Assembly: GCF_000223985.1 (NCBI RefSeq)
Contig: NZ_AFWV01000004.1
Coordinates: 124,001-188,000 of the forward strand
Source of the DNA: Thiocapsa marina 5811
GTDB lineage: Bacteria > Pseudomonadota > Gammaproteobacteria > Chromatiales > Chromatiaceae
DNA: 64,000 bases
Reading direction: 5' to 3'
Under the pieces are notes generated by a model, which did not search any database, was not told the origin of the DNA, and saw only the letters and a list, made by a program, of their open reading frames with translations. Shown here piece by piece: positions 30,778-39,813 of this stretch. Both the position numbers and the translations under genes were made by a program. Each line of letters begins with the position of its first letter. Positions within the stretch are counted from its first letter, which is position 1.

Positions 30778-32261
30778 GCACGCCACTTGGCGAGGATATC
30801 CATGCAGATCCGGTTCATCTCCTCGGCGCGCTGCGGACTGTCCGCCTCGGTGTAGGCCCGCAGCTCAGGGGCGTTTCCCGACGGGCGCAGATGCGCGATC
30901 TCGCCGCTGACGAAGGTGATCCTCAGACCGTCCGTGGCGTCGAGATCCGCGACCGGACCGAATGCGGCGCCGAACACGGCCTGCGCCGCGGCCTTGTCTC
31001 GGGCAGGATCGCCGCGATGCATCTCGGCAAGGCGCGCCCGAGCGATCTCGGTCGGGAAATCCTTCAGACGATCGCTCCGCGTGACGCGGCGCGGGAGCGC
31101 GGCGGACAGGGCCGACACGGGTTTTCTCTGCTCCACGGCCGCGCGCAGGATGGCGATCGCGACCAAGACCGCGTCGCGTGTGGGCAGGGCAGGGAGGATT
31201 CGGCCATCCTGCTCGATGTCGGTGGCGAGCAGGAAGCCCCCGTTCGCCTCGTAGCCGACCACCCGGTCCATGCCCCGGTCGATGAGATCCTGCATCCCTT
31301 CGATGACGAAGGGCGATCCGATCCGGGTGCGCAGCACCGTCTCGAACCAGCCGGATCGCTCGACCGCCGTGTTGCTGCTGACCGGTGTCACCACCCCGCG
31401 GGCGCCGAGTTGGCGCGCGCACAGGATCCCGGCGATGTCCCCGCGCAGCCAGTCTCCCGTCTCGTCGCCGATCAGCGGACGGTCGCCGTCCCCGTCGGCG
31501 GAGACCAGGGCATCGAAGCTCCCCGTCGCGGCCCACTCGCGCGCGAGGGCGACGTCTTCGGGGCGAATCGCTTCGGTATCGACAGGGACAAAGACCTCCG
31601 AGAATCCCAGCCGTGTCACGCGTGCCCCGAGCCCCTCGAGCACGTCGACATAGGCTCCCCGCGCGACGCTGGAATGCTCGTAGACACCGACCCGCAAGCC
31701 GTCCAAGCAGCCCGACGGGAAGAAATCCAGATAGCGAGCGAGGTAGTCCCGATAGGCGAGGGGGTCCTCGTTCGGAAGTGCACCGGACTGGTCTACGACA
31801 AAGCCGCCGGCCGGATCGAAGAGCGTCTCGTCGACGTGGAGCGGTTGCCCGCGGATGCCTTCCTCGTCGCGTTTGAGGATCTCGCCCGTCGGCAGATTGA
31901 ACTTGATGCCGTTGCGGTCGTCCGGGATGTGGCTGCCGGTGACCATCAGGCTCGGGGCGCCGCGGGCGAGTCCCCACGCGGCTACGGCCGGACTCGGGAT
32001 ACGCCCGAGGTAGCGGGGTCGGCAGCCCAGATCCAGCGCTGCACGGGCGCAGGCGACCAGGATTCTGCTTGTGCTGGGTCTCAGGTCGCCGCCCAAGCCG
32101 ACCTCGGCATCGGCGCCGAGCAGGCCGCCGGCGCGAAGATAGCCGAGAAACCCTGCCGTATAGGCGTAGCACACCCGATCGGTCATCGCCTGCGCCAACC
32201 CGCGGGCACCGCTGGTTCCGAACGCCACGCCGCTCATGCTCATCAAGTCGCCGATCTGCAT
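30774..32261 (-). CDS. phosphomannomutase/phosphoglucomutase family protein
   Basis: 495-residue alpha-D-phosphohexomutase. The active serine is S110 in VTGSHIPDDRNGIKF. The metal loop is DGDGDRP, the sugar-specificity loop is YEANGGFLL and the phosphate loop is RPSGNAPELRAY. The TGSHIP loop and SGNAPE differ from classical TASHNP/SGTEP mutases, so the exact sugar is uncertain. The start at 32261 follows GGAG. The stop TAA is the arm of the element shared with ptsI. Confidence 0.9.
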   Translation of the reverse strand: MQIGDLMSMSGVAFGTSGARGLAQAMTDRVCYAYTAGFLGYLRAGGLLGADAEVGLGGDLRPSTSRILVACARAALDLGCRPRYLGRIPSPAVAAWGLARGAPSLMVTGSHIPDDRNGIKFNLPTGEILKRDEEGIRGQPLHVDETLFDPAGGFVVDQSGALPNEDPLAYRDYLARYLDFFPSGCLDGLRVGVYEHSSVARGAYVDVLEGLGARVTRLGFSEVFVPVDTEAIRPEDVALAREWAATGSFDALVSADGDGDRPLIGDETGDWLRGDIAGILCARQLGARGVVTPVSSNTAVERSGWFETVLRTRIGSPFVIEGMQDLIDRGMDRVVGYEANGGFLLATDIEQDGRILPALPTRDAVLVAIAILRAAVEQRKPVSALSAALPRRVTRSDRLKDFPTEIARARLAEMHRGDPARDKAAAQAVFGAAFGPVADLDATDGLRITFVSGEIAHLRPSGNAPELRAYTEADSPQRAEEMNRICMDILAKWRA

Positions 32262-32672
32262 ACACGCTCCTCGTGTCAATTTCGGGGTATCGCAACCCAC
32301 GCGGTCAATCCTAACCCGGGGAGCCTGCGTGTGGCTCGCCTCCGCGCATGGGGCCGCTGCGCGGCCGAGCACGACTCCCGTTCAACCGCAGGATCCCGGG
32401 ATCATGCAAATCACCGTCCGCAAGGGAGCAGGAAGGGGGGTGTCGCTCGGGGTCACGGATCGGTTAAGCTCGGTGGCGCTGCCGCGTTCGTCCGGGGTGT
32501 TCAATGACCCTGCAAAAGCACGAAACGATGCTGATTCCCGACGGGCACGGCGGCAACCGTTGCAGGTTTACGGAGATGGGTTCGGCCACGCCTGCCCGGT
32601 CGATCGACACCGAGCCGAAGGCGACGGATCCGCCGAACTTCCCTGACGATCACCACTTCGAGGAGTACCTCC
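32262..32672. other. intergenic region, no gene recognised
   Basis: 411 bp between the divergent hexomutase gene and the Met/Pro-rich protein gene. I see no conserved reading frame, RNA or repeat. It should hold both promoters. A GAGGAG ribosome binding site precedes 32673. Confidence 0.5.
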
Positions 32673-33581
32673 ATGCCCGACACGTCTCGCATGATCCCGC
32701 TCGTCTCGGCGGCAACCCTGGCGCTCGTCATCGGCCAAGGGGCCTTCGCCGATCCGCAGGCGAGCGAATCGAGCCAACCCCCGGTCGCGCCCGCCAACGA
32801 AGCGCCTGCGGCACCCGCTCCGGTTGCGGCGCCGGCCGATGTACCGGCCGATGCGTCGACCGATGCATCGACCGATGCGCCCAAGCCCGGCGAGGTGGCT
32901 AGAGCCAAGGCCGAGGAGCGTCGCGCCGCCATGATGGCGGAACGGGAGAAACGCTACGAAGAGCTGCGCGCGCGTGCCGCCGAGATCGGCCTGGCGCTCC
33001 CCGAGATGCCGCCATGGGAGTCGGTCGATCTGCCGCAGATGCCCGAGCCTCCGGCCATGCCGGAGCGTCACGGCATGTCGGCGGAGGACATGGACGCGAT
33101 GCGCGAACAACGACGCGTGATGCGTGAGCAGATGCGTTCCATGACCCCCGAGGAACGCCGTGCGATGCGCGATGCGCATTGGCAGCAAATGCGCGCCGAT
33201 GCGGCTGAGCGCGGGGTCGAGATGCCCGAAACGCCGCCGTGGGCCGCGGCGGAGGAGCGCCGCAAGGAAATGGAGGAGCGGTTCGAGGCGTATCGCAAGA
33301 CCGTCGAGGCGATGAGCGAGGAGCAGATCGAGGCGGCCCGCGCCCTGTTCGGCAGCACTCCCGAGATGCCCGAGATGCCGCGCATGCCGCCTCACGGCGG
33401 CTATGAGCCGCAGGGTTATGGTTACGGCTACGGCCCGCAGGGCGGCTATCCCGGCGGCATGCCTTATCCGGCCGAGCGCCGCGGCATGGGGTATCCGCCG
33501 GTGATGCCCGATTACGGTACCCCCGGTTATGGCGTACCCGGCTACGATCAGGGGGCGCTGCCGCAGGGTATGGGCTACTGA
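32673..33581 (+). CDS. exported Met/Pro/Glu-rich protein of unknown function
   Basis: 302 residues. The signal peptide ends near GAFA (residue 26). An Ala/Pro-rich linker with DASTDASTDA follows. Two related acidic helical blocks come next, each with a MPPW or TPPW turn (LALPEMPPWES; VEMPETPPWAA) and many MREQ, MRSM and EERR heptad-like stretches. The C-terminus is a Gly/Tyr/Pro-rich tail (YGYGYGPQGGYPGG). It is unusually methionine-rich, which might suggest metal binding or oxidant scavenging, but no known family is evident. GAGGAG lies before the ATG. Confidence 0.75.
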   Translation: MPDTSRMIPLVSAATLALVIGQGAFADPQASESSQPPVAPANEAPAAPAPVAAPADVPADASTDASTDAPKPGEVARAKAEERRAAMMAEREKRYEELRARAAEIGLALPEMPPWESVDLPQMPEPPAMPERHGMSAEDMDAMREQRRVMREQMRSMTPEERRAMRDAHWQQMRADAAERGVEMPETPPWAAAEERRKEMEERFEAYRKTVEAMSEEQIEAARALFGSTPEMPEMPRMPPHGGYEPQGYGYGYGPQGGYPGGMPYPAERRGMGYPPVMPDYGTPGYGVPGYDQGALPQGMGY

Positions 33582-33653
33582 CCCGAGGCACCCGGCTCGC
33601 GGGCCGACGGAGCGCCGGTGCAGTCCGGCCGGCACCGTCGGCCCGTCTCGGCC

Positions 33654-34298
33654 TCAGTCGTCCGTGCGATTGTCCGACGGACCCGCGGGCGGGATTGCAT
33701 CATCCAGCCGGAGCCACCGATCGAGCAGGCGCTGGACGGACTCGACACCTTGGCGCTTCAGGGCGGAGAAGAGCATCACCTCGACCTGCCCCGCCATATT
33801 CGAGACCGCCTGCTCGACCGCATGCTGAGTCGCGCGGGCCGCCCCGGTTTTGAGTTTGTCGGCCTTGGTGAGCAGAACGAGCATCGGCAGATCGGCCCGT
33901 CCGCCCCAATGGAGCATCTGACGATCGAACTCGGCCAGCGGATGGCGGATATCCATCACGACGACGAGGCCGCCGAGTGAGCTGCGCTGCTCGAGATAGG
34001 CCGCCATGTGCTGTTGCCAGTCGCGCTTGACCGAGTCCGGAACCTTGGCATATCCGTAGCCGGGGAGATCGACCAAGCGTCGCGTCTCGTCCAGTTGGAA
34101 AAAGATGAGCTGCTGCGTCCGCCCGGGCGTCTTGCTCGTGCGCGCGAGGGCGTTTTGATGGCAAAGTGCATTGATTGCACTGGACTTGCCGGCATTCGAG
34201 CGCCCCGCGAATGCAACCTCGCGACCCTCGTCCGCAGGGCATTGATCGACCCGTGCGGCAGCCGTCAGGAAATGGGCGCGTTGATAGAATGGATTCAT
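33654..34298 (-). CDS. engB: ribosome biogenesis GTPase EngB/YsxC
   Basis: 214 residues, essential GTPase for 50S assembly. G1 is GRSNAGKSS (32-40), the G2 region is KTPGRTQ, G3 is DLPGYG and G4 is TKAD. The start codon ends 1 nt from the arm of a palindromic element. No proper Shine-Dalgarno is present upstream, only AAG from the arm. Confidence 0.96.
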   Translation of the reverse strand: MNPFYQRAHFLTAAARVDQCPADEGREVAFAGRSNAGKSSAINALCHQNALARTSKTPGRTQQLIFFQLDETRRLVDLPGYGYAKVPDSVKRDWQQHMAAYLEQRSSLGGLVVVMDIRHPLAEFDRQMLHWGGRADLPMLVLLTKADKLKTGAARATQHAVEQAVSNMAGQVEVMLFSALKRQGVESVQRLLDRWLRLDDAIPPAGPSDNRTDD

Positions 34299-34299
34299 C

Positions 34300-34491
34300 T
34301 TAAACCGCGTCCGGATTGAAGCGCGCGACGTCGATGGTGTGTCGTGCTCAGGGATTTCTCGGACCTTTTTGGGGTCGATTAAAAACTTAATTTTTTCAGA
34401 ATCTTAAGCCGTGCCAGCTGCGATAGCTATCGGAGCTGGTGCGGCCAAACCAATCCACCAAACGATGCGTATTGCGCCGCGAGCGGTTTAG
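34300..34491. repeat. paired palindromic element, locus 7 (first unit decayed)
   Basis: Left arm TTAAACCGCGTC at 34300. The matching right arm is worn (GGTCGATTAAA near 34373). After a spacer with TTTTTT, a second unit runs 34404-34491 with ends TTAAGCCGTGCC / AGCGGTTTAG. It contains an inner hairpin with CAGCT...AGCTG. It lies between the engB start and the hemerythrin stop. Confidence 0.75.
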
Positions 34492-34509
34492 GCTGATACC
34501 GGACGTGGC

Positions 34510-35010
34510 TCAACTCCAGCATTTCGAGCCGCAGAAGTACAAGTGGTCCCACATCCGGGTCGACCAGGACGGTTTTTGGTGTCGCGACAGGGCGCCTGCG
34601 GCGAGAAAGAATCGGCTGTAATCCTGATCGCTCTGCAGGATGTGATCGAGCAGCCAATGCTTGAGGTGCCGCATCAGGCCTTCGTCGATCGGCGCCTCCT
34701 GCTCCAGCGCGAGTCGACGCTGCACCTCAAGCATGTTGCGTACAAGCCCCTCGTGCTGCATCTTGTGGCGCTCGTAATCCGGATAGCCGAAGATGCGCAT
34801 CAGGCTCTCCTCGACGGCGAAATGGATCTTGGTGTACTCGGCGAGCCGGCCGAGCGCATCGAGCTGACGCTCCCGCGCGACACCCCCGACGACGGCATCC
34901 TGCACCTCGTTGATCAGGTCGATCAGGGCCTGATGCTGTGCGTCGATCTCGTCGATCCCGACGCTGAGCGCGGCGGACCACTCCACGAATTGAGTCATCG
35001 CTTGTTCCAT
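34510..35010 (-). CDS. bacteriohemerythrin
   Basis: 166 residues. The non-heme di-iron ligands are all present: H26, H63, E67, H82, H86, H123 and D128, in the pattern HxxxE, HxxxH, HxxxxD. Single-domain hemerythrins bind O2 and may store or sense it. About 30 residues beyond the normal C-terminus (after SRFFLAAG) are not conserved and reach towards the palindromic element. The start overlaps the end of moaC by 16 bp, so co-expression is likely. Confidence 0.93.
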   Translation of the reverse strand: MEQAMTQFVEWSAALSVGIDEIDAQHQALIDLINEVQDAVVGGVARERQLDALGRLAEYTKIHFAVEESLMRIFGYPDYERHKMQHEGLVRNMLEVQRRLALEQEAPIDEGLMRHLKHWLLDHILQSDQDYSRFFLAAGALSRHQKPSWSTRMWDHLYFCGSKCWS

Positions 35011-35570
35011 GACGCGCCGGGCTCGTCAGAGCCACCCTGGCCGAGATCGCCCGCAAGAGGATCGCCCGCATCAGGTGCGCGGGTGCCGGCAGGCGCAATG
35101 CCTCGGATCCAGTGGCCGGATTGCCCTCCCTCCTTCTCGAGCAAGCGTACGCCTTCGATACTCATTCCCCGATCCACCGCCTTGCACATGTCGTAGATGG
35201 TCAGGAGGGTGACCTGAACAGCGCAGAGCGCCTCCATCTCCACCCCGGTGGACCCTCTGGTCTCGACCGTCGCCGAACAATAGACACTCGAGGTCTCGGC
35301 GCGCGGCTCAAGCTCGACACCGACCCGGGTCAAACTCAGGGGATGGCACAAGGGCACCAGGTCCGCGGTTCGCTTTGCGCCCATGATCCCCGCGATCCGC
35401 GCGACTCCGAGCACGTCGCCTTTGCGGTTTTCGCCGCCGAGGATCAGGTCGAGCGTGGAGCTCTGCATCCGGATGCTCCCCTCCGCCACGGCCCGCCGTC
35501 TGGTGACCGCCTTGTCGCCGACATCCACCATTTGCGCCGCGCCCTTCTCGTCGAAATGTGTGAACGGCAT
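34995..35570 (-). CDS. moaC: cyclic pyranopterin monophosphate synthase MoaC
   Basis: Second step of molybdenum cofactor synthesis. The core matches Moa[48 protein letters not shown] and [13 protein letters not shown] with the catalytic KEGG region. 191 residues, about 30 longer than usual because of a Gly/Ala-rich tail overlapping the hemerythrin start. ATG at 35570. Confidence 0.95.
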   Translation of the reverse strand: MPFTHFDEKGAAQMVDVGDKAVTRRRAVAEGSIRMQSSTLDLILGGENRKGDVLGVARIAGIMGAKRTADLVPLCHPLSLTRVGVELEPRAETSSVYCSATVETRGSTGVEMEALCAVQVTLLTIYDMCKAVDRGMSIEGVRLLEKEGGQSGHWIRGIAPAGTRAPDAGDPLAGDLGQGGSDEPGASWNKR

Positions 35571-35704
35571 TTGTGATCCGCGCAGTGATGGAGCCGCGGG
35601 CGGCAAGGATGCCGACACGGCGAGACGGCAGGGGGCTCGGCGAATGACCTGATCGAGACGCCGCATCGAGCGCTCGCCCCACGGAAGGGCGAGCGACGGG
35701 CACA

Positions 35705-36253
35705 TCAGAACGCCGGTTTCTCGGGTGCTTCTTCGAACATTTTCACGCTGTTCATGATCTCTTCGCGTGCGTCCTCGCGGCCGCCCCAGCCCATGACGCG
35801 GACCCACTTTCCTTCATCCAAGTCTTTGTAATGCTCAAAGAAATGTGAGATTTGGTCGAGCAGGTGGGCTGGCATGTCGCGGAAGCTCTCGATCTCGCGG
35901 TAACCCTTGAAGAGCTTGTCGATCGGGAGCGCCAGGATCTTGGCATCGTCGCCGGATTCGTCGGTCATCTTGAGTACGCCGATCGGCCGGCACTTGATCA
36001 CGGATCCCGAGATCAGCGGATAAGGGGTCACCACGATCACGTCGACCGGATCGCCATCAGCGGACAAGGTGTTCGGCACATACCCGTAGTTACAGGGATA
36101 GTGCATCGCCGTGGACATGAAGCGATCGACGAACATGGCGCCGGTCGCCTTGTCCATCTCGTACTTGACCGGCTCGGCATGCGACGGTATCTCGATGATG
36201 ACGTTGATCTCGCTCGGGATATTGTCGCCGCGTGGGACGCGCTTCGGATCCAT
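35705..36253 (-). CDS. ppa: inorganic pyrophosphatase, family I
   Basis: Soluble Mg-dependent pyrophosphatase of 182 residues. The active site is DGDPVDVIV, with ligands also in [21 protein letters not shown] and [13 protein letters not shown]. It hydrolyses PPi produced by biosynthesis. The gene lies near a PPi-dependent phosphofructokinase, which uses the same PPi pool. Confidence 0.97.
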   Translation of the reverse strand: MDPKRVPRGDNIPSEINVIIEIPSHAEPVKYEMDKATGAMFVDRFMSTAMHYPCNYGYVPNTLSADGDPVDVIVVTPYPLISGSVIKCRPIGVLKMTDESGDDAKILALPIDKLFKGYREIESFRDMPAHLLDQISHFFEHYKDLDEGKWVRVMGWGGREDAREEIMNSVKMFEEAPEKPAF

Positions 36254-36469
36254 GGGTCAGCCTCTGTGGTTCGGATGGAATCGCCGAGATGCGACCGTCC
36301 TGCCGATGCACGGCGGGTCGCGTTGGCGGGGTCAGGTCGAATCCACTCGATTGTAGCTCATCGCGTGCCGGGAAATCCCAATGATCGCGCGCGGATTGAG
36401 CCGCGCCCGGGGGGCGCGCCCGAGATCGACACGGCATTCGATCGTTGAGCGGGGTCTGCCGTTTGGCTC

Positions 36470-36618
36470 CGGCCGCCTGCCTCCAGCCTCCAGGCGCCTG
36501 CCTCCAGCTTTCAGCCTAAAGGCTCAAGCTCTGAGGTTTATCGCTGATCCTGAATCCGGCAGCGAAAAGCGAGAAGCAAAAATCCGGAGGCAGGCGGCTG
36601 GAGGCAGGCCGCCGCAGG
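36470..36618. repeat. AGCT/CCTCCAGC-type repeat, reverse copy
   Basis: Reiterated words GCCTGCCTCCAGCCTCCAGG and GCCTCCAGCTTTCAGCC are followed by GGAGGCAGGCGGCTGGAGGC, making a long imperfect inverted repeat. The words are the reverse complement of those at 21004-21110. It ends close to the pfp stop. Confidence 0.65.
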
Positions 36619-36634
36619 CCCGCCCCGAGCCGCC

Positions 36635-37888
36635 TCAGATCTCGAACGCCGGCAGCCGCTTCTCGACCGCGACATTCTTGAGGGTGACGTACTTCGGCAG
36701 CCCCTTCTCGAACGGCGGATAGTCCTCGCCCTGGATCAGCGGGATCAGATAGTCCTTGCAGACCGGCGTGATCCCGAAACCGTCTTCCGAGATGAATTCG
36801 CGCGGCATGAACTTCTCGACGTTGGCGACCTCGGACAGCGGCGCTTCGCCGACCTCCCAGCGGTAGGGGTCCTGGCTGACCCGCTTGATGGTCGGCATGA
36901 TGGCGTTGTGCCCCTCGAGGGCGAATTGGACGGCGGCGCGGCCCATCGCATAGGCCTGCTCGACGTCGGTCTTGGAGGCCAAATGACGAGCCGCGCGCTG
37001 GAGGTAATCGGCGACCGCCCAATGGAACTTGTAGCCGGTGGCATCCTTGATCATGTTGGCCACGACCGGCGCCGCCCCGCCCAGCTGGGCGTGTCCGAAG
37101 GCATCGCGCGTGCCCTGCTCGGCGAGAAAACGTCCGTCCGGATATTTCGCGCCCTCGGAGACCACGATCGTGCAGTAGCCATGCTGCTCGACCTTCTGCT
37201 TGACCGCGGCGAGGAAGCGCTCCTGGTCGAACTCGATCTCCGGAAAGAGGATCATCACGGGGATGCCGTGGTCTTCGACCAATCCGCCTGCCGCGGCGAT
37301 CCAGCCGGCATGACGGCCCATGACCTCGAGCACGAAGATCTTGGTCGAGGTCTTCGCCATGGAGCGCACGTCGAACGAGGCCTCCAGGGTCGAGGTGGCG
37401 ATGTATTTGGCAACCGATCCGAAGCCCGGGCAGTTGTCGGTGATCGGCAGATCGTTGTCGACCGTTTTGGGGACATGGACGGCCTGCACCGGATAGCCCA
37501 TGGTCTCTGAGAGCTGGGAGATCTTGTAGCAGGTGTCGGCGGAGTCGCCGCCGCCGTTGTAGAAGAAATAGCCGATGTCGTGGGCCTTGAAGACCTCGAT
37601 CAGACGCTCGTACTCGCGCTTGTTGGCCTCCAGGCTCTTGAGCTTGTAGCGGCAGGAGCCGAATGCGCCCGAGGGCGTGTAGCGCAGCGCGGCGATGGCC
37701 TCGTCGGACTCGCGGCTGGTGTCGATCAGATCTTCGGTCAGGGCCCCGATGATGCCGTTGCGTCCGGCGTAGACCTTGCCGATCCGCACCGAGTGAAGAC
37801 GCGCGGTCTCGATCACGCCGCAAGCCGAGGCGTTGATGACGGCGGTCACGCCGCCGGATTGTGCGTAAAACGCGTTCTTGGCTGTCAT
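36635..37888 (-). CDS. pfp: pyrophosphate-dependent 6-phosphofructokinase
   Basis: 417 residues; reversible phosphorylation of fructose 6-phosphate with PPi. It shows NGGGDSADT (111-119), PKTVDND (140-146, the Lys of PPi enzymes), MGRHAGW and EGHNAIMPT. The Asp/Lys pattern is that of PPi-PFK rather than ATP-PFK. Such enzymes are common in methanotrophs and purple sulfur bacteria and let glycolysis run in reverse. ATG at 37888; a longer frame upstream is not conserved. Confidence 0.92.
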   Translation of the reverse strand: MTAKNAFYAQSGGVTAVINASACGVIETARLHSVRIGKVYAGRNGIIGALTEDLIDTSRESDEAIAALRYTPSGAFGSCRYKLKSLEANKREYERLIEVFKAHDIGYFFYNGGGDSADTCYKISQLSETMGYPVQAVHVPKTVDNDLPITDNCPGFGSVAKYIATSTLEASFDVRSMAKTSTKIFVLEVMGRHAGWIAAAGGLVEDHGIPVMILFPEIEFDQERFLAAVKQKVEQHGYCTIVVSEGAKYPDGRFLAEQGTRDAFGHAQLGGAAPVVANMIKDATGYKFHWAVADYLQRAARHLASKTDVEQAYAMGRAAVQFALEGHNAIMPTIKRVSQDPYRWEVGEAPLSEVANVEKFMPREFISEDGFGITPVCKDYLIPLIQGEDYPPFEKGLPKYVTLKNVAVEKRLPAFEI

Positions 37889-38376
37889 GTCTGTCCCCTT
37901 GTTTTTAGGATGCTTGTCGTTAGGTGCCGGCGCTTGTCCGACGATGCGGTCCGTGGGTGTCCGCTCTGTGCTCAGTGCTTGCGGCCAGGCAGGTCCCCGC
38001 GCTGCTCCGCGACGGCACACTCGGGCTAAGCCGTGTCACCGGCAACACGCGGGCCTGGTTGGTTGCGCAGCGCCGTGCGATCGTGGATATCGTGCCCGGC
38101 GCGGCTTCGAATTAAGAATAACACCGATAACTGAAGTCAAGTCAGTCGAGCGGCTTCCGAGTGTTGCGAATCCGAGAGACGGGATGGCTATACCGAGCGC
38201 GCGTGGGTTTTTCGGAAAGCAGGGTGCGTCCCGCGCGCGTCGGGACAAGGCGCGCCGACGAGGCGTAGCGGCCCCTACGGCGAGGAGGCGGAACGCCGGC
38301 CCGGCGTGCGCGGGGCGTGCAATGCGGCGAAAAATCCACGTGCGCTCGGTATATATGCCTGTGGTTCGAACCCGGT
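37889..38376. other. intergenic region, no gene recognised
   Basis: 488 bp upstream of pfp. A GC-rich stretch around 38225-38300 contains words such as GACGAGGCGTAGCGGCCCCT. Open frames here are short or Arg-rich and unlike any protein I know. It presumably carries the pfp promoter. Confidence 0.5.
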
Positions 38377-38568
38377 CTAAACCGCGTCCGGAGCGCGATG
38401 CTCGATGTCGAGTGAGCTCGACGCTTGGCGCCCCCATGTCACTTCGCACGACGCGGCTTAAATTTTTTATTTGTCAATATATTAAACCGCGCCGATTCCA
38501 GCGGTCGTCAAGTCTGCCGGGGCCGATCCCATCCAACAACAGCGCACACCGCGCAGGGCGCGGTTTAA
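38377..38568. repeat. paired palindromic element, locus 8, fused to the ubiI stop
   Basis: A unit 38377-38461 (CTAAACCGCGTC / GACGCGGCTTAA, one of the few mismatched end pairs). A T-rich spacer (TTTTTTATTT) follows, then B unit 38482-38568 (TTAAACCGCGCC / GGCGCGGTTTAA). The right arm contains the ubiI stop codon. Confidence 0.93.
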
Positions 38569-39809
38569 ATCGGACGCGCCAGCGGCGGCAGGTCGCTCCC
38601 GAGACCCAGCGCCCGCTCCATGAAGAGCGCCTTGATGGGGCTGATCCGGTCGGTCAGGGTCAATCCCAGGCTGCGTGCCGCAGCCAACGGCGGGAGATCG
38701 TTGCTGAAGGTGCGCTTGATCAGGTCCATGGCGGCGAGCATGGCGGTGTTGTCGCCGCGGCGCGCCCGCTCGTAACGGCGCAGCGCCCAGAGACCGGCGA
38801 TGTCGCGTCCTCGTTCCAGCGCGAGATCGATCGCTGCGGCCAGCTCGGCGGCGTCGAGGAACCCCAGGTTCACGCCCTGTCCGGCGAGCGGATGGACCGC
38901 ATGCGCGGCATCGCCGACGAGGGCCAGCCCCGGCAGGACATACTGCTTGGCGTGTTGGAGTCGAAGCGGAAAGGCGGCGCGCGGGCCCTCGACGACGAGC
39001 GGGCCGAGCCGCGCCTCGGAGGCGTCCGTCAGGGCGGCCGAGAAGGCGGCATCGCCCATCGCCAGCAACTCGTCGGCACGCGCTTCGGTGGCGGACCACA
39101 CGATCGAGCAGCGCCCGTCGGCCAGCGGCAGCAAGGCCAGCGGTCCGGTGGGCAGGAAGCGCTGCCAAGCGGTCTCCTGGTGCCATTCCTGCGGCAGGAC
39201 GTTCGCGACGATCGCGCGCTGGTCGTAGTCCCGGCCCTCGGTCTCGATGCCCGAGAGCTCGCGCACCAGCGAATCACGCCCGTCTGCGGCGACCAGCAGG
39301 CGACCCGCGATGACCTGCCCGTCACCGAGCACCACCCGCGACTCGGTCTCCGTGCGTTCGATCTCGACGATGGATGCGGGGCAGACGAGCCGGATGTCGG
39401 GCGAGGACTCGAGCGTCTCCCACAAGGCCAGTTGGATGACGCGGTTCTCGACGATATGCCCGAGGTCGGGTTCCCCGAGCGACTGGGCGTCGAAATGGAT
39501 GCTCCCGCCGCCGGAAGCATCCCAGACACACATCTTGCGATAGGGGTTCGCACCGAGCGCCGCGATGCGCTCCCAGGCGCCGAGGCGTGCGAGGATCCGC
39601 TGACTGGCCCGACTCAAGGCGGAGACGCGCAGGTCGATCTCGCCCGCGGGCCAATCGCGCCGCGGCGCACGGGTCTCGATGACCGCGATCCGCAGCCCCT
39701 TGCCCGAGCAGGCGCGGGCTAGCGCGGCCCCGACCATGCCGCCGCCGACCACGACCAGATCGAACAACGCATCTTGCGGCGCGGTCGTATCCGGAATACT
39801 CGATGACAT
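38565..39809 (-). CDS. ubiI: FAD-dependent ubiquinone-pathway hydroxylase, UbiI-like
   Basis: 414-residue aromatic hydroxylase. It shows the FAD GxGxxG region VVGGGMVGAALARA, the DG motif ADGRDSLVREL and GDAAHAVHPLAGQGVNLG. Paired with ubiH and pepP, it corresponds to E. coli ubiI (visC), which hydroxylates C5 of the ubiquinone ring. UbiF-type activity cannot be excluded. ATG at 39809 lies 4 bp after the ubiH stop. The TAA stop is inside the palindromic element. Confidence 0.9.
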   Translation of the reverse strand: MSSSIPDTTAPQDALFDLVVVGGGMVGAALARACSGKGLRIAVIETRAPRRDWPAGEIDLRVSALSRASQRILARLGAWERIAALGANPYRKMCVWDASGGGSIHFDAQSLGEPDLGHIVENRVIQLALWETLESSPDIRLVCPASIVEIERTETESRVVLGDGQVIAGRLLVAADGRDSLVRELSGIETEGRDYDQRAIVANVLPQEWHQETAWQRFLPTGPLALLPLADGRCSIVWSATEARADELLAMGDAAFSAALTDASEARLGPLVVEGPRAAFPLRLQHAKQYVLPGLALVGDAAHAVHPLAGQGVNLGFLDAAELAAAIDLALERGRDIAGLWALRRYERARRGDNTAMLAAMDLIKRTFSNDLPPLAAARSLGLTLTDRISPIKALFMERALGLGSDLPPLARPI

Positions 39810-39813
39810 GGAT

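Noticed and set aside
38036-38449. 137-codon minus-strand frame upstream of ubiI
   Set aside because: It runs through a palindromic unit and a GC-rich intergenic stretch, is Arg-rich and has no ribosome binding site or similarity I recognise.
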